In this document: one piece after another, positions 40,098-50,264 of the stretch | Layout: each line of letters opens with the position of its first letter | Numbering within the stretch: the stretch's first letter is position 1 | Origin: Bemisia tabaci | Lineage: Eukaryota > Arthropoda > Insecta > Hemiptera > Aleyrodidae | Assembly (NCBI RefSeq): GCF_918797505.1 | Contig: NC_092796.1 | Location: 59,922,851-59,986,850, forward strand | DNA: 64,000 nt | Direction: 5' to 3' | Made by a program: the position numbers and the translations under genes | Notes under the pieces: model-generated | The model's database searches: none | What the model was told of the DNA's origin: nothing | Seen by the model: only the letters and a program-made list of their open reading frames with translations

Positions 40098-40257
40098 TAC
40101 AAGTGATTAAGTCGACTCAATTTTAATGTAATTTAACCACTATGTTAAATTTTATAAGGTAATAGAAGGGCAAGAACATGGTATGGTGACTGGTGAGGTA
40201 AATGACGGTGGCATACATTGCATTAATAAAAAGGGTGCTCGGGCACTCAAATAAAAA

Positions 40258-40281
40258 TTAAAAAAAAAAAAAAAAAAAAAA
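40258..40281 (+). repeat. Poly-A tract after the 39-40 kb repeats
   Basis: cactcaaataaaaattaaaa leads into about 23 A. With the duplicated body upstream this may be a retroposon 3' end; no reverse transcriptase is visible. Confidence 0.5.
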
Positions 40282-40815
40282 TGACCTCTTTCTTTATCTC
40301 GCTTTAATTTTATTTCCTCTTTGATGCCTAAAAAAATAAATATAAATAATACCCTAGTTTTTAAAATTCAGTATGCTCATTGCAATATTGACTGTACTGT
40401 TTGAATTTAAAAAACAGCTGTTTCCGCAGAGACCTTATTGTAGAAAACTTGAACCGTAAGCATCATGGTTGCAGCAATGTTGCAAAATCGTCTATCCTCC
40501 GCCAAGATTAGGTTAGGATCCACTTTTCATGTTCCCTCCAGTCCAACGTCCTCTACACCTTGAAAATAGCTTTTCAAGAATAGCTAACTCTAGCAACATT
40601 CAATCTAAGAATATATATCAGGACATTCACAACTGTAATTTTAGACTTCAAATCATGCATTTTAGAATGTTGTGCTGTGATAAGGTATTCAGTTCAAATT
40701 TTCGGTAGTTTCTAAAATGTTTCAGACTTCACCTCGTCCGTCTTGTTACACAGAAGATCATCAATTTAGTAATCTTTAATTTCAAAAATTGTAAAAAATA
40801 AAAATTGTAAACAGT

Positions 40816-40998
40816 ATGCCGACGATTTCACACACAGATAGAGTTCGGTGCGTGTTGAGACACGCTCTAATATTTACAGGTCTTTTGCTGGCCGTGGCGT
40901 TTTTTTACTACTTCATCACAGTACCATTGAGTAATATCCATCACTCTCAGGATCATCCTAGTAATATTCACCATTCTCGGATCCCAGAATCGCGATGA
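40816..40998 (+). CDS. Short ORF with a membrane-anchor-like N terminus, unproven
   Basis: Sixty codons starting after aaacagt. Residues about 15-36 form a convincing hydrophobic helix (ALIFTGLLLAVAFFYYFITV) preceded by basic residues, like a type II membrane anchor or signal peptide. It then runs into a 30-bp direct repeat (agtaatatcca...) and stops. A gtaata donor inside the repeat (after ACCATTGA) could make it a first exon, but no following exon is identified. I do not recognise a family; chance is a serious alternative. Confidence 0.2.
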   Translation: MPTISHTDRVRCVLRHALIFTGLLLAVAFFYYFITVPLSNIHHSQDHPSNIHHSRIPESR

Positions 40999-41760
40999 AA
41001 AGAACGCCATCGCTTCCGATTTTACATGGAATACGTAAGTCCCCAAGTTTCTACATAGTCAATATCCCTCTTTATACGCTGAATACATTTTTCGAACACG
41101 ATGCAATCTTCGTAACTGAAAGCACTTGTTCACGCTTGAATACCATTTTTCTCGGAAGAGAGAGGTGGACGACAAGAGCGTGAGAGAGCAAGTAGAAGAA
41201 GAGAGGTTGGAGAGGGGGCTTGACAATGCTTGTTTCTATTTGCCAAGCTTTCGGCACTCCATCAAAGATTTTTAAATTGTCCTGTCTCTCTTATGATTGA
41301 ATCCGGAATTCTACGAATATATGAGATGAGTATTTTTTATCACAACACAATGTTGCATCTATGGCCTTCTGATCTAAGTTTCTTTGAAATGCCCATTCAA
41401 TGACACCAGAGTGAGGGAGAAGAAACTTGAAATCAGTATTCGGTTGTGATTTTATGTATTAAAAAGGTACGCGAAAGTCATTATTTTTTAACCAGAAACC
41501 CAGATTATACGCGAGACCTTTGAGAAAAATTTCCTCTTAAAATAACGACTTGCCGAACAAGCCCTCCTGGGAAGTCTACTTCACTCGAATAAATGGGAGC
41601 TCAACGATCGCCCATGGGGAGTATATTTCACTCCCGAGTCTTTATCGCTGCTGCCTACTGCTGCCGTATTTATCTGCCTCGTTTAAGATATACACAACAG
41701 ATACCGAGACTATTTTTACCAACGTTAGATTTATGTTAGTTGATTTTTTTCCTATTCCTC

Positions 41761-41872
41761 CCCCTCTTGCGTAAGGGCGTATCGCAATTCTCGTATGAGC
41801 CTCAGAAAGGCTGGATTCATCAGTAAAATGAGGTTCACGTGGAAATTAAGATACGCCGTTACTTCAGAGGGG
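41761..41872. mobile_element. Family D MITE
   Basis: cccctcttgcgtaagggcgt and the inverted right end acgccgttacttcagagggg. About 110 bp, hairpin-like with a gagcctcag / aggttcacgt core. Confidence 0.75.
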
Positions 41873-42370
41873 TGAAAAATGTGTGACCACCCACTGAAAA
41901 AGGGGCCTTAGACAATGGACGAGATACCTTCAAGAGAGCAATCTTTGTCAGAATGGGTCAAAATAACAGAGGTTTAATTCTTTAAAACTGAGATTTCGAC
42001 AGAGAATGTTCTTTTTGCCTAAAAGGATAAGTTTTGGGCGATTTAATTGATTTTTCTCCGAGGAACTATAAGCTGTTTCTTTCGTGCCCTGCACATATCG
42101 GATTAGAATTTGAAATGACTTACGTTTTTTTTTTAATTACTTGTGCAAGTAACTTCAAACAATCGCTCCTCCAGTCTAATTTGAGAGGCTTGGTTCAACA
42201 CACTCCCGCAATCTAGACTTTTTTTAATTTAGACGTCCTAGACTTTTTTCTAATTACAAGTAACTTCAAAAAATCGCACCTCCAGTCTAATTTGGACGTA
42301 TTTCTATCAAACGGACCTAAGCGCCATAGCGGGAGGAAAAGAGAGAGTGGGTGCATTCGGATGTAGCGGA

Positions 42371-42489
42371 AGTGTGCGAGAACTTACGAAATGCTGATTC
42401 CGTTACAGCAGTCTGTTTCAGCAACGTCAGGATGTAAAACTAACGTGCTGATAGCGGGTAATTCAGTATTTGATGAGTTCTCGCACACT
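42371..42489. mobile_element. Small TIR element just 3' of the MRJP stop
   Basis: agtgtgcgagaact and agttctcgcacact are inverted ends; the inner acgt/cagcac sections also pair. It starts about 55 bp past the stop codon and so probably lies in the 3' UTR or overlaps the poly-A site. Confidence 0.7.
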
Positions 42490-42544
42490 TTTTTACACTC
42501 CCGCTGCCTAGACATTGAACCCGGGAACACCCTGTATACCGGAA

Positions 42545-43186
42545 TCAAGAACCCGGACCCTTGGTCGCGTTGCCGGGCAACTTGATCCTGAACACGACGT
42601 ACGGTTTCTGCCTCCGGTCTTGGCCCAGTTCCCCGCGGCCCGGATAAAACGCCGGAAGGGAATGCAACTGGTTGACCACGAAGTACAGATAGCCATCCTC
42701 CCCCACACTGAACCTCGACACGAAATTGATCATTTTATCCCGGACGAGGAGCACCGCGAAACCGGTTCGAGGGTCGAACACGAATACACCATCCTGCTCG
42801 AAGTTCCCGCCGTACACGAACCCGAGCGAGTCGGAAACTATGGCGGCCGACCACCCTTTCTCACCGAGGTTCCGCACCGAGCCGACGATCTCGGGTCCCG
42901 GCGTGAACCGGTTGCGGAGAAGTGCAGTTGGCACCGAGAATAAGTATCGACCATCAGCCGCGGAATAGTAAAGGGTATCAGTATCCGGCGATAACGCCAC
43001 ACCTCCGACTCCGATCGTTATGAACTCCACACCCACGATCTCCCCACTGGAGCTCCTCTGTATCGTGTACACCGGGTCGCCGTAGACGAACGGCACGAAG
43101 CCAGGGGTCCCGGTGACCGAGAGGTCTCGTTCTAGAACGCGCCAGGAATTGCCGCTCTCCAAGTCGACGACAACGAGGGCGTTGGC
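42545..43186 (-). CDS. MRJP gene exon 3 (C-terminal half and stop)
   Basis: Starts after acceptor cccgcag in phase 0 with codons for Ala-Asn-Ala-Leu-Val-Val-Val-Asp and runs 213 codons to TGA. It carries the second half of the propeller, with VALSPDTDTLYYSA, LGEKGWSAAIVSD, GFVYGGNFEQDGVFVFDP and a C-terminal VNQLH motif, and appears full length. It is GC-rich. A shadow frame on the + strand (42515-42943) is not a gene. Confidence 0.9.
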   Translation of the reverse strand, partial: ANALVVVDLESGNSWRVLERDLSVTGTPGFVPFVYGDPVYTIQRSSSGEIVGVEFITIGVGGVALSPDTDTLYYSAADGRYLFSVPTALLRNRFTPGPEIVGSVRNLGEKGWSAAIVSDSLGFVYGGNFEQDGVFVFDPRTGFAVLLVRDKMINFVSRFSVGEDGYLYFVVNQLHSLPAFYPGRGELGQDRRQKPYVVFRIKLPGNATKGPGS

Positions 43187-45808
43187 CTGCGGGCCGATTA
43201 TTGAAATTGATAGACAAAGCGATAGACAAAGAAGACATTGAGAGTATGAAGCGATCCTATTGGTTGAAACCGGTGATCTTTACAGACTAATAGGGAAAAT
43301 GGTAGACTAACTGTCGGTTCTCTTGTCGGTTGCCGTTCGTTAGTCTATTACCTTCCTTTGTCCATTGCAACCACCTGCTTCCACCAATAGGATCCCTGCA
43401 TATCCTTTTTGTCTTCTTTGTCTATAGCTTTGTCTATCAATTTCAATAATCGCCCCGCTGGACCCCCGGGCTCGCGTCTGCGATGTACGCGAAGTCGCGG
43501 AGGGTGTCGAAGCGCACGTCGGAGAAGTAGGAGATCGGCTTGGCCACGCTCGTCGGGAACGTGAAGGTTCTGATGATTGTATCGTTGGTCAGGTCGATGG
43601 AGACGAGTTTCGGGCCACCCGGTGAGGATTCCAGCATTACTCCGGCGTAGGAGACCCGGCCCGTGTCCAGGATCCACAGGGTGTCCAGAAAGTCGATGAC
43701 GACGGCCTGTACACCTGGGGAACACAAAGATCAAGAGGGGCTTGGAGGACAAGGCGCATAAGTGCAGTTTTTGAAAAAAGTGAGATATTCATGAACTCAA
43801 CTGAAACTAGTTTGTGTATAATTTGTGAGAAATTCACGACTAAAATCCAACTTTAAAGCATCGAAAATGTAGTTTAAAATTCAATTCTGCAATAAGACTA
43901 AATGTTATTTTGAAGCTTTAAACATGTATTTCTTGAGATAGCAAAAACTGCACCTATGCGCCTTGTCCTCCAAGCCTCTCAAAAGGAGTGAAAATTGTAA
44001 TTGATTTTTGAAATGAAAAGGAACTGAGTGATTCGGGCTTGGAACGGAGGAAATATTTGACTTTTCGTGCCGCAGTAAGGCTTGCTGAAAAAGATGAACT
44101 TCAAGGTTGTCCAACTTTCTCATTCTAAATTCTTTCTGATAATATTTTTTTTTTTTTTTTTTATTAATTTTTTTTTTTTGGTTGAGAGATTGCACGCATC
44201 TTAAAAAGCAAAAACAAGTACTAATTCACTTAATTATTGTGTAAATGTTTCATCCAGTTACCTTCCACTAAATGCTGCTCAATCGACCCTTTTTAAATAC
44301 CAAAAATAAAATATGTGAAACTCAAATATCTTAGCGGCTACTTAAACAAGCATACATTTTTATAAACTACTAATCCTCATATTGCAACATGGAAACATGA
44401 AATTTTGAGGTAGATTCAAGAATTCAGTGACTGAAACTTTCAGTAAACTGAAAAATGAGGCCCGTTTACACCCTTCCTATCTTCGGATTCGGTTGTATTG
44501 CTGACGTAGCCCTTGAGACACCACTACAAATTAGGCAAACGGAAACAAACGCAATCTGGAAATGAAGCAAGGGAAATGACGCGTGTTGAAGACGGCGCAG
44601 AGATACAACTATTCGTGCTTGATGGATGTCCACGTTGTATCTACAAAATTGAAGGCGCGATGGCGCGAGCGTGAACTCTGAGTGCTCCGCTCAGTCTACA
44701 CCCCGCTGCCATTGATGTATCGCTCGGATTCGGGAGAAAAGTTAAAAAACGAGGTCTGATCACGTTTTTCTTTTCTTCGGCTGTGTTGAAGCTCCAGTTT
44801 TTTCTTTTTTTTCAATTTAATGTCCGATTCATTTTTTACGATGTATTTGTAAACCTATATATCCAAATATCGGATGCACCTCCGGACCCGCGCCTGCTGC
44901 ACTCATTGCTCTCCTAAAAGAGATGGTCGCGTTAATTTGACCCGTTTTGAAAGTCTAAGGGTAGTTGTCAAAAAAAAAATTTCAACTTGATGTCTGATTC
45001 TTTTTTTAGGGTGTATTCGTGAACCTAAATGTAAATCTCGGATGTACCAGCCCATGCAACCCGCGAAGCACATTTTTCAGCAAGCCTCGGGTCAATTATT
45101 TGACCCGGCCCGGGCAACCTAAGGGTTAATTATCATTTTCTTTTCACGGATAGATATCCAAAAGTTTACTCGCTTGAATTCCATGATTTTTACTTTATCG
45201 GCAGGTAACAATCTCTAGAGGGGCCAGCTATCTTCAAATTTCAAATTTTTAATTTAGTTTTTTTATTGCTCAGAAACGTTTGTGGGTATCTGGTCTCGCA
45301 GTAGCCAGGAATCAACGCTTAGTAATTCTAAAAATCATAAATTCATCTTAACTTAAAATTAAAATAAAATGAAAATAATAAAGCCCACTAGTAGTGTAAG
45401 AAAATAAATATTTTGGACCGATTTTCTTGACGTTTTGTCAATTTCCTCACCTAGGAAGTAGTTCGATAGACCTCTCGTTCGGGGGTAAGGACCAGAGAAA
45501 TCAATAGAGCCGTTGGGTGGGTCGTTGATGGCTGCGTTGGGGTAGGGCGTTTCGGAATCGAAGGTGGTGAGTTCTGAGACTTGGATGGCGTTGTTGGTTC
45601 CGTTGTTGGTGTTTTGCTCGTCGAAGCCGGCTGGGTAGCAGGTGAACTTGCGGCCGGAAGCGGATACGGCTATACCAACAGGGAACTGCCCGTAGAACAG
45701 ATGAACGATCTCCAGGCTGGAGCTATACCCCAAGGGATTCTCAAGGATGTTGCATGTCACCGTGGCGAGAAGTGTGATCAGGAAGAAAACCAAACCGCGC
45801 ACTATCAT
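42545..45808 (-). CDS. MRJP/yellow-family secreted protein, three-exon gene, 416 aa
   Basis: Joining 45808-45451, 43714-43464 and 43186-42545 gives one open frame of 1251 nt ending in TGA. All introns are GT-AG (phase 1, then phase 0). The product starts with a signal peptide (hydrophobic core about residues 5-18), followed by a whole MRJP domain: GIAVSASGRKF at 45-55, ETPYPN and INDPP near 86-98, VQAVVIDFLDTLWILDTGR at 121-139, GGPKLVSIDL at 152-161, SDVRFD at 184-189, VVVDLESGNSW at 208-218, and a C-terminal VNQLH...PYVVFRIKLPG. Family members are secreted beta-propeller proteins; the substrate or ligand is not evident. Sequons are present at N69, N99 and N163. The NYP/PAGFD, ETPYP and VQ-VVID-LWILDTGR wording resembles fungal and bacterial MRJPs more than insect yellow proteins (from memory of the family). 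Exon 3 is visibly GC-rich against AT-rich surroundings. The gene lies antisense inside a Cys-loop receptor intron. Family assignment is firm; origin and function are inference. Confidence 0.9.
43187..43463 (-). mobile_element. Intron 2 of the MRJP gene, made of one foldback TIR element
   Basis: The 277-nt intron begins gtccagcggggcgattattg and ends caataatcggcccgcag. Its two ends are inverted copies of each other: I count about 13 mismatches over roughly 90 nt per arm, and only 3 in the first 50, including GATTATTGAAATTGATAGAC on both arms. An inner pair, tagactaac / gttagtcta, extends the foldback. Arms begin within about 2-3 nt of each splice site, so almost no non-element intron sequence is left. 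No transposase is present. A clear target-site duplication was not found. No second copy was seen in this window. It could instead be a MITE that landed in a very short older intron. Confidence 0.85.
43464..43714 (-). CDS. MRJP gene exon 2 (LWILDTGR block)
   Basis: The acceptor is ttccccag, followed by GTGTACAGGCC. With the G from exon 1 it restores Gly-Val-Gln-Ala-Val-Val, exactly the expected family motif. The exon encodes residues 120-203, including LWILDTGR and GGPKL, and ends at GCGAGCCCGGGG before a donor gtccag (weak consensus). If intron 2 were retained, the frame would read six more codons and stop at a TGA inside the inverted repeat. Confidence 0.88.
43735..43980. mobile_element. 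Family E MITE at the intron 1 acceptor of the MRJP gene
   Basis: gaggggcttggaggacaagg with gcgcataagtgcagttttt on the left; exact-looking inverse on the right. The end lies about 20 nt upstream of the acceptor AG, so its terminal pyrimidines (minus strand tcctccaagcccctc) form part of the branch/polypyrimidine region. A second copy is at 51036-51276. Confidence 0.85.
44490..45126 (+). mobile_element. Large repeat with CTAAGGG-TTAA end, copy in MRJP intron 1
   Basis: Matches 54196-54795 in inverse orientation over most of its length, including an internal direct repeat ('gatgtc[c/t]gattc', then 'ttcgtgaacctaaat'). Ends cctaagggttaa. The TTAA next to CCCTTAG on the minus strand suggests a piggyBac-like terminus (inference); the other end is undefined. 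Confidence 0.65.
45451..45808 (-). CDS. MRJP gene exon 1 (signal peptide and first propeller part)
   Basis: Encodes residues 1-119 plus the first base of Gly120. The ATG at 45808 is chosen because it directly precedes a hydrophobic signal peptide (core GLVFFLITLLATVTC). The exon ends at CTAG before a donor gtgagg, so intron 1 is phase 1. Reading on through the donor gives about 30 unrelated residues before a stop, which supports splicing here. A diverged copy of the start region lies about 120 bp upstream. Confidence 0.88.
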
Positions 45809-45995
45809 TTCGCAGGAAGATCCCTTATATTTAATCTAAGAAAAGCGTTTCTCGGAAAAATTTTACTTTCTCTACTTTCTAATTTCTTCTTTCTTAGTGA
45901 GACTAGAAAGAAAACCAAAATGCGCATCGTCATTTTGTAGGAAGATCCCTTTTTTCATCTAAAAAAAATCGTTTCTCAGAAAAATTCTACTTTCT
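45776..45995 (-). repeat. Tandem duplication of the MRJP start region
   Basis: Segments 45776-45882 and 45898-45995 are diverged direct copies. Both read (minus strand) ttctcgagaaa-like leader, then gggatcttcct, a start codon, a TGCGC and TTGGTTTTCTT. The upstream copy has ATGs at 45933 and 45927 and would encode Met-Thr-Met-Arg-Ile-Leu-Val-Phe-Phe-Leu before leaving the signal-peptide frame and stopping just upstream of the true ATG. If transcription starts above it, this is an upstream ORF; otherwise it is a relic of a duplicated leader or promoter. A TATAAG motif at about 45825-45830 lies close to the true ATG. Confidence 0.7.
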
Positions 45996-46299
45996 AAAAA
46001 AACGGGCACAGTGATGAAAAAAACTGAAGTTTTTTTTGGCTTCTAAAATAGAATATGCGTGAGGAAATTCGAATGACTTCACTTCTAGACTTGACAAGGA
46101 ACACGCAAGACCGAGTAAATAAATAACGATTCTCTACTTTCAAGTTTTCAAACACGACAAAAATAGTTTTGTGCCTTATCATTTTTGCTCCTCTGTCAAA
46201 CAATGCACTCCATTCTTGTCTCGTTTCCGATAACCGGTGGCTTAGTTGACTAGGCCATGTATGATTTTGTAGCCGTTTTCCTCTTTATATTTCGTCGTC

Positions 46300-46411
46300 T
46301 CTCTGACGTAAAAATGTATCTCGATTTCCGTATGAGCCTTAAAAAGCATGGATATTTATGTAAAACAGGGCTCACTTGGAATTTGAGATACGCCCTTACG
46401 TCATAGGGGAG
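46300..46411. mobile_element. Family D MITE
   Basis: tctctctgacgtaaaaatgt left; gatacgcccttacgtcatag right. Hairpin core gagcctt / agggctcac. Confidence 0.7.
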
Positions 46412-47107
46412 GCCGTTTGTGCATTTCGTAGCGGGAGACCTTCAACGATTTGCATATTGAAGAGAGACAGGAAAATGGACTTTTCCTAGTGAGAGATGGT
46501 CTCAGACGATGTTGTGTTGACATTTTCCTCGCGATATCCAGGAGATAGAAAATGATTACGTGCAAGTGACCCACAACGTGTTGATCCCTCTTATGTTATG
46601 TTTTGTCTTTACTGTTTCTTGCACGTTCGATAAAGCGTCTTTACTTTTATATCATATCCTTGTATGTTTTTCCATCTTTTGATTTTTCTCTTCCGCATTG
46701 TGATGTTCTTTTGGAAAATGCCACTGCGGCTTAAGTTGAAAAATGTCATTGTATTCTACTTAGATATTTTAAGAGATATTTTAATTAGATACTATAATTT
46801 ATATTTGTTCATAAAAAACTGGCTCTGAATGGGTAAATTGTAATCGAGTAAAATAATTGATGAGACGTGATATAGTTACTGCAGTTCCAGTTCTGCACGA
46901 TATGTAATTTCCTCGATAAAAATTCTATGAGATATGAAGAAACCGAATATTATGCTTAGAACAATCGCAAAATCAAACCGTCATGTTCGATACATCCGTT
47001 AGTATTGACATTTGAAATTAAAACCTTTTTGCACGAGTCCTGAACTCTTTATGAATTCGAAAGGATCTTCGGAAGCACAGATATAAAACCTGAATCTAGA
47101 GGTTCTT

Positions 47108-47358
47108 TGCCGTGCTAAGGAAAAACGCCGCATAAACATTCGATAGTTGCTAAATTGCCCCGGATAAAACATGTATTTTTAAATAAAATTATGCGTATTT
47201 TTCCTCGAAATTTTCAGACGTTCCAGACAAAGTTGCGTACTAAATTTTCTGAAAAAATTGAAAAAAATTATTAACGATTTTCTTAGCAAATTAGGTTTTT
47301 ATTGACGGAAATATGGCAGCGTCTGAAGGTTCATACGGCGTTTCTCCTTAGCACGGCA
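47108..47358. mobile_element. Family C MITE
   Basis: tgccgtgctaaggaaaaacg at the left and cgtttctccttagcacggca at the right; arms continue through 'cattcga.agttgc.aaat'. About 250 bp. Confidence 0.8.
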
Positions 47359-50014
47359 GTACAGGAATGAGCACTATCATTTTTGGGGTCAAACTTCTCG
47401 TTCAGACCTGGAGAGTTTCGGCACACGGGGTTATTCCTCAATTTAGTAGGGTCTTAGGCTGTCACCGAATACACAGAACGGCCTCGCTAAAAAGCCACCG
47501 AGCCTAAGTGAAGGTTGACACTCCCCCCCCCCCCCTCCCCACTCCGGCGGGGCCCGGGGGCATCTAATCGGAGATTCGGAGACAAGAAAGGTCCGTAACT
47601 TGACCCTCCGAAACTTTTTGTTTTGAGAGGCCAGTGTTTCTTTTACATTCTCTTTCACAAGGGTGCAATTTTCTAGGGACTCGAGCATGATCCAGATAAT
47701 GTCTTGTTTCAATGTAATGTTTTCAGAGTTGATTCTAAATGTGTTTTCCTATTGGGTAATGTCAGGTGGTAAGAATATTTATGAATCGGGGTATCGACCT
47801 CTTGACAGTATCAAAGAAAAGACTATGGAAGTTTTCTCTTTATAACGACAAACAAAAACGCTTTGACTTGTCAGGATAGAAATCACTCACTGACTCGTAG
47901 TTCCGATTCATTCCTACGGCCTTCGACTAGCGAGCGCACTCCTTCTTTCCCACCTGTATCTCGTTTCGTTGAGCAGAAATACTTCCAATGAAGTGCAATG
48001 TAGAGGGTATTTGCCTTTTGGAAATGGAAAAGGAAGAAAAAATACAGAGTCATGGGCTGCGAAAAAGAGGAGATGCTTTTCCCAATATGCTCTTTTTAAC
48101 TCGACAAGTGCTGGAGGATTAAACGGGGTCTTAACTTTTCCAACCCTGACGCATTATACTTGCGAAGTTGCTTGCCCTCCGTGAACTGGGCCTTTTCATT
48201 AACATTATGACGATGAAAAATGTTATACCTTTACTGCTCTTTTGATAGAAGTCTTGGTTCAATGATCACGTGTATTAAATTGGTACCACAATGCTTGGCG
48301 TTGTGGCTTATCGTAGATAATATCTTGCCGATGACTATTTCTCTACCATTATGTTCTTTGCGATATTTTTTCAATTTTAATAAAATCAGAGGGTTTTGAA
48401 AGAAAACAAAGAGGAAAGCTAAAAAAGGGGGAGTATAAAAGTCATATTTTGGGTCTTCATATATGCATTGCCCCGAGAGATAAATTTTTCAATTCCCTCT
48501 CCCTCCCCAAAATATCCTTAGCGATCGGTGCGATCATCAGAAGATTTTAATGAGGGCGGCACAACATTACATCGAGTTCATACTACTTGACCTAAAAGGG
48601 TGTCATAAGAAACGGTGATATAGTTTACCTCATTTCTCGCACACTTATTACTAATATATCTCCTGAGAGCGAAACTTGATTATAATTTTAAGCTTTGAGC
48701 CACGGTATAAAATCGCTGAAGCGACATTTTAAGGTGAGTGGCAACGTAGCTCCGCTGTAAGTTACAAGTCCTCGTTCAACTGTGTGGGTAAGAATCGCAG
48801 CCTGTTTCAATTTGTACACTTCTGCAAATGCAAGTTTGTCACATCTTGCAAATAATCACCACTGATGCAGATAGAATAAAACTTACATTCGGAACAACTT
48901 TTAAATTTAATTATTCAACTTAAAGCAGGGTCATAATCGTAAAAAGTTTAACAAACCTTTCCATCTCTCTTCCGCTGAAAGTCATTTTCAGAACTTCACC
49001 GCCTGTCACTTCGCAATTTATTTTAATGACTCGGTTAGCTTTCGTAAAAAAAAGAAGAAAAAGGGTGGAAAACTTTACCGGGTTAAAACGGGGAACTGTG
49101 CCGCTGCTCTTTACTTATGAAATAGATTTTTAAAAAAGAGGGAAAAGAATATGTGTCGCCAGTCCATATTAATATTATCATGACTTGAAACAATCAAATA
49201 GGATGGATGACAACTGCACTCGTTCAAAAAACATGCAACTGACAGAGCTCCACAATCCGTGAACTTTAATAAAAAAGACACGATATGCGTTTTCAGCAAC
49301 TGAACACGAAAATTAAAGTTGGTTTTCCTGCATCAACTCTCATTTCCTTCGATCGTTATCTAGTTCCATTAATTCCACTTCTGTTCTCAATGATTTTATA
49401 AAAAATATTATACTCATGTTATTTTGGATATATTAAAGAAAATATATTTTGTATGTTATGGACAATATTATATTATGTTTCAATTATTATATAATATTTG
49501 AATAATATTTCACAAAGAGCGAAAGGTTGAAAATTCTGACTACAGTTATCATCCATCTCCTACCATACATTTAATCCGGTCCACGAAATCAGCTTTCAAA
49601 ATGTATACCACGGCTAAATATTTCAATCCACTTCTCCCTTTTGATTCACCGATGTTTAATTTTCGACGTTTTAACCGCTAGTTATTAAACATAATAATCC
49701 ACGCTCAGATGAAACGCTCTCTAGAGGTGGAAATTAAGCCTGGTCGCACAAGCATCTTAAGAATTTTAACAGGAGCTGCCTGGATTATGGTTTGCGATGA
49801 ATCCGAATGAAATGTATTTGCACATCTCTCCTAATTGGAAGATATCCTCGAGCTCTATTTACTCTGAAAAATGAGCTTTTAGTGAAAGAATTGGCGTGCA
49901 TTTACTTACCACTCGAGCGAAATCAAAGCTACTCCTGTTAAAATATCAAACCGGCGGAAGTCAGTGCTTTGTGAGTACACGGGATTTAGCACACCCACAT
50001 TAAGAGAATATTCT

Positions 50015-50264
50015 ACTGTGCCCAGGAAAAACGTCTTATAAACATTCGAGAGTTGCCGAATTTCTCCGGATAAATCGTGTATTTTTTAGGAAAATTGTGC
50101 TTATATTTCCTTGGAATTTCCAGATATTTTAGATTGAACTACAAACAACATTTTCTGAAAAATTTGAAGACGAATTTTGACAATTTTCTCACTAAATTTG
50201 ATTTTTATCGAAGAAAATATGACAACATCTAAAGGCTCATACGGCCTTTTCCCGTAGCACGGTG
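50015..50264. mobile_element. Family C MITE, diverged
   Basis: Same order as the 47108 copy: cccaggaaaaacgtctt, 'cattcgagagttgccgaatt', then right end 'ctcatacggccttttcccgt' and agcacgg. Confidence 0.75.

Larger units (their letters stand above)
43715..45450 (-). other. Intron 1 of the MRJP gene (1736 nt), repeat-filled
   Basis: Phase-1 GT-AG intron. From the acceptor side it contains a family E MITE (43735-43980), an A/T homopolymer patch (about 44147-44180), unclassified AT-rich sequence and then a large repeat (about 44490-45126) shared with 54196-54795. Roughly half of the intron is recognisably transposon-derived. Confidence 0.8.

Noticed and set aside
42545..43186. Bacterial contamination as the source of the GC-rich MRJP exon
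   Set aside because: It is split by GT-AG introns, joins a signal-peptide exon in phase and is embedded in repeat-rich eukaryotic DNA.
42515..43238. Other-frame ORFs over MRJP exon 3
   Set aside because: Arise from GC-rich codon use of the real minus-strand exon.
45581..45940. 119-codon plus-strand ORF
   Set aside because: Antisense shadow of MRJP exon 1, whose minus-strand frame has clear family motifs.
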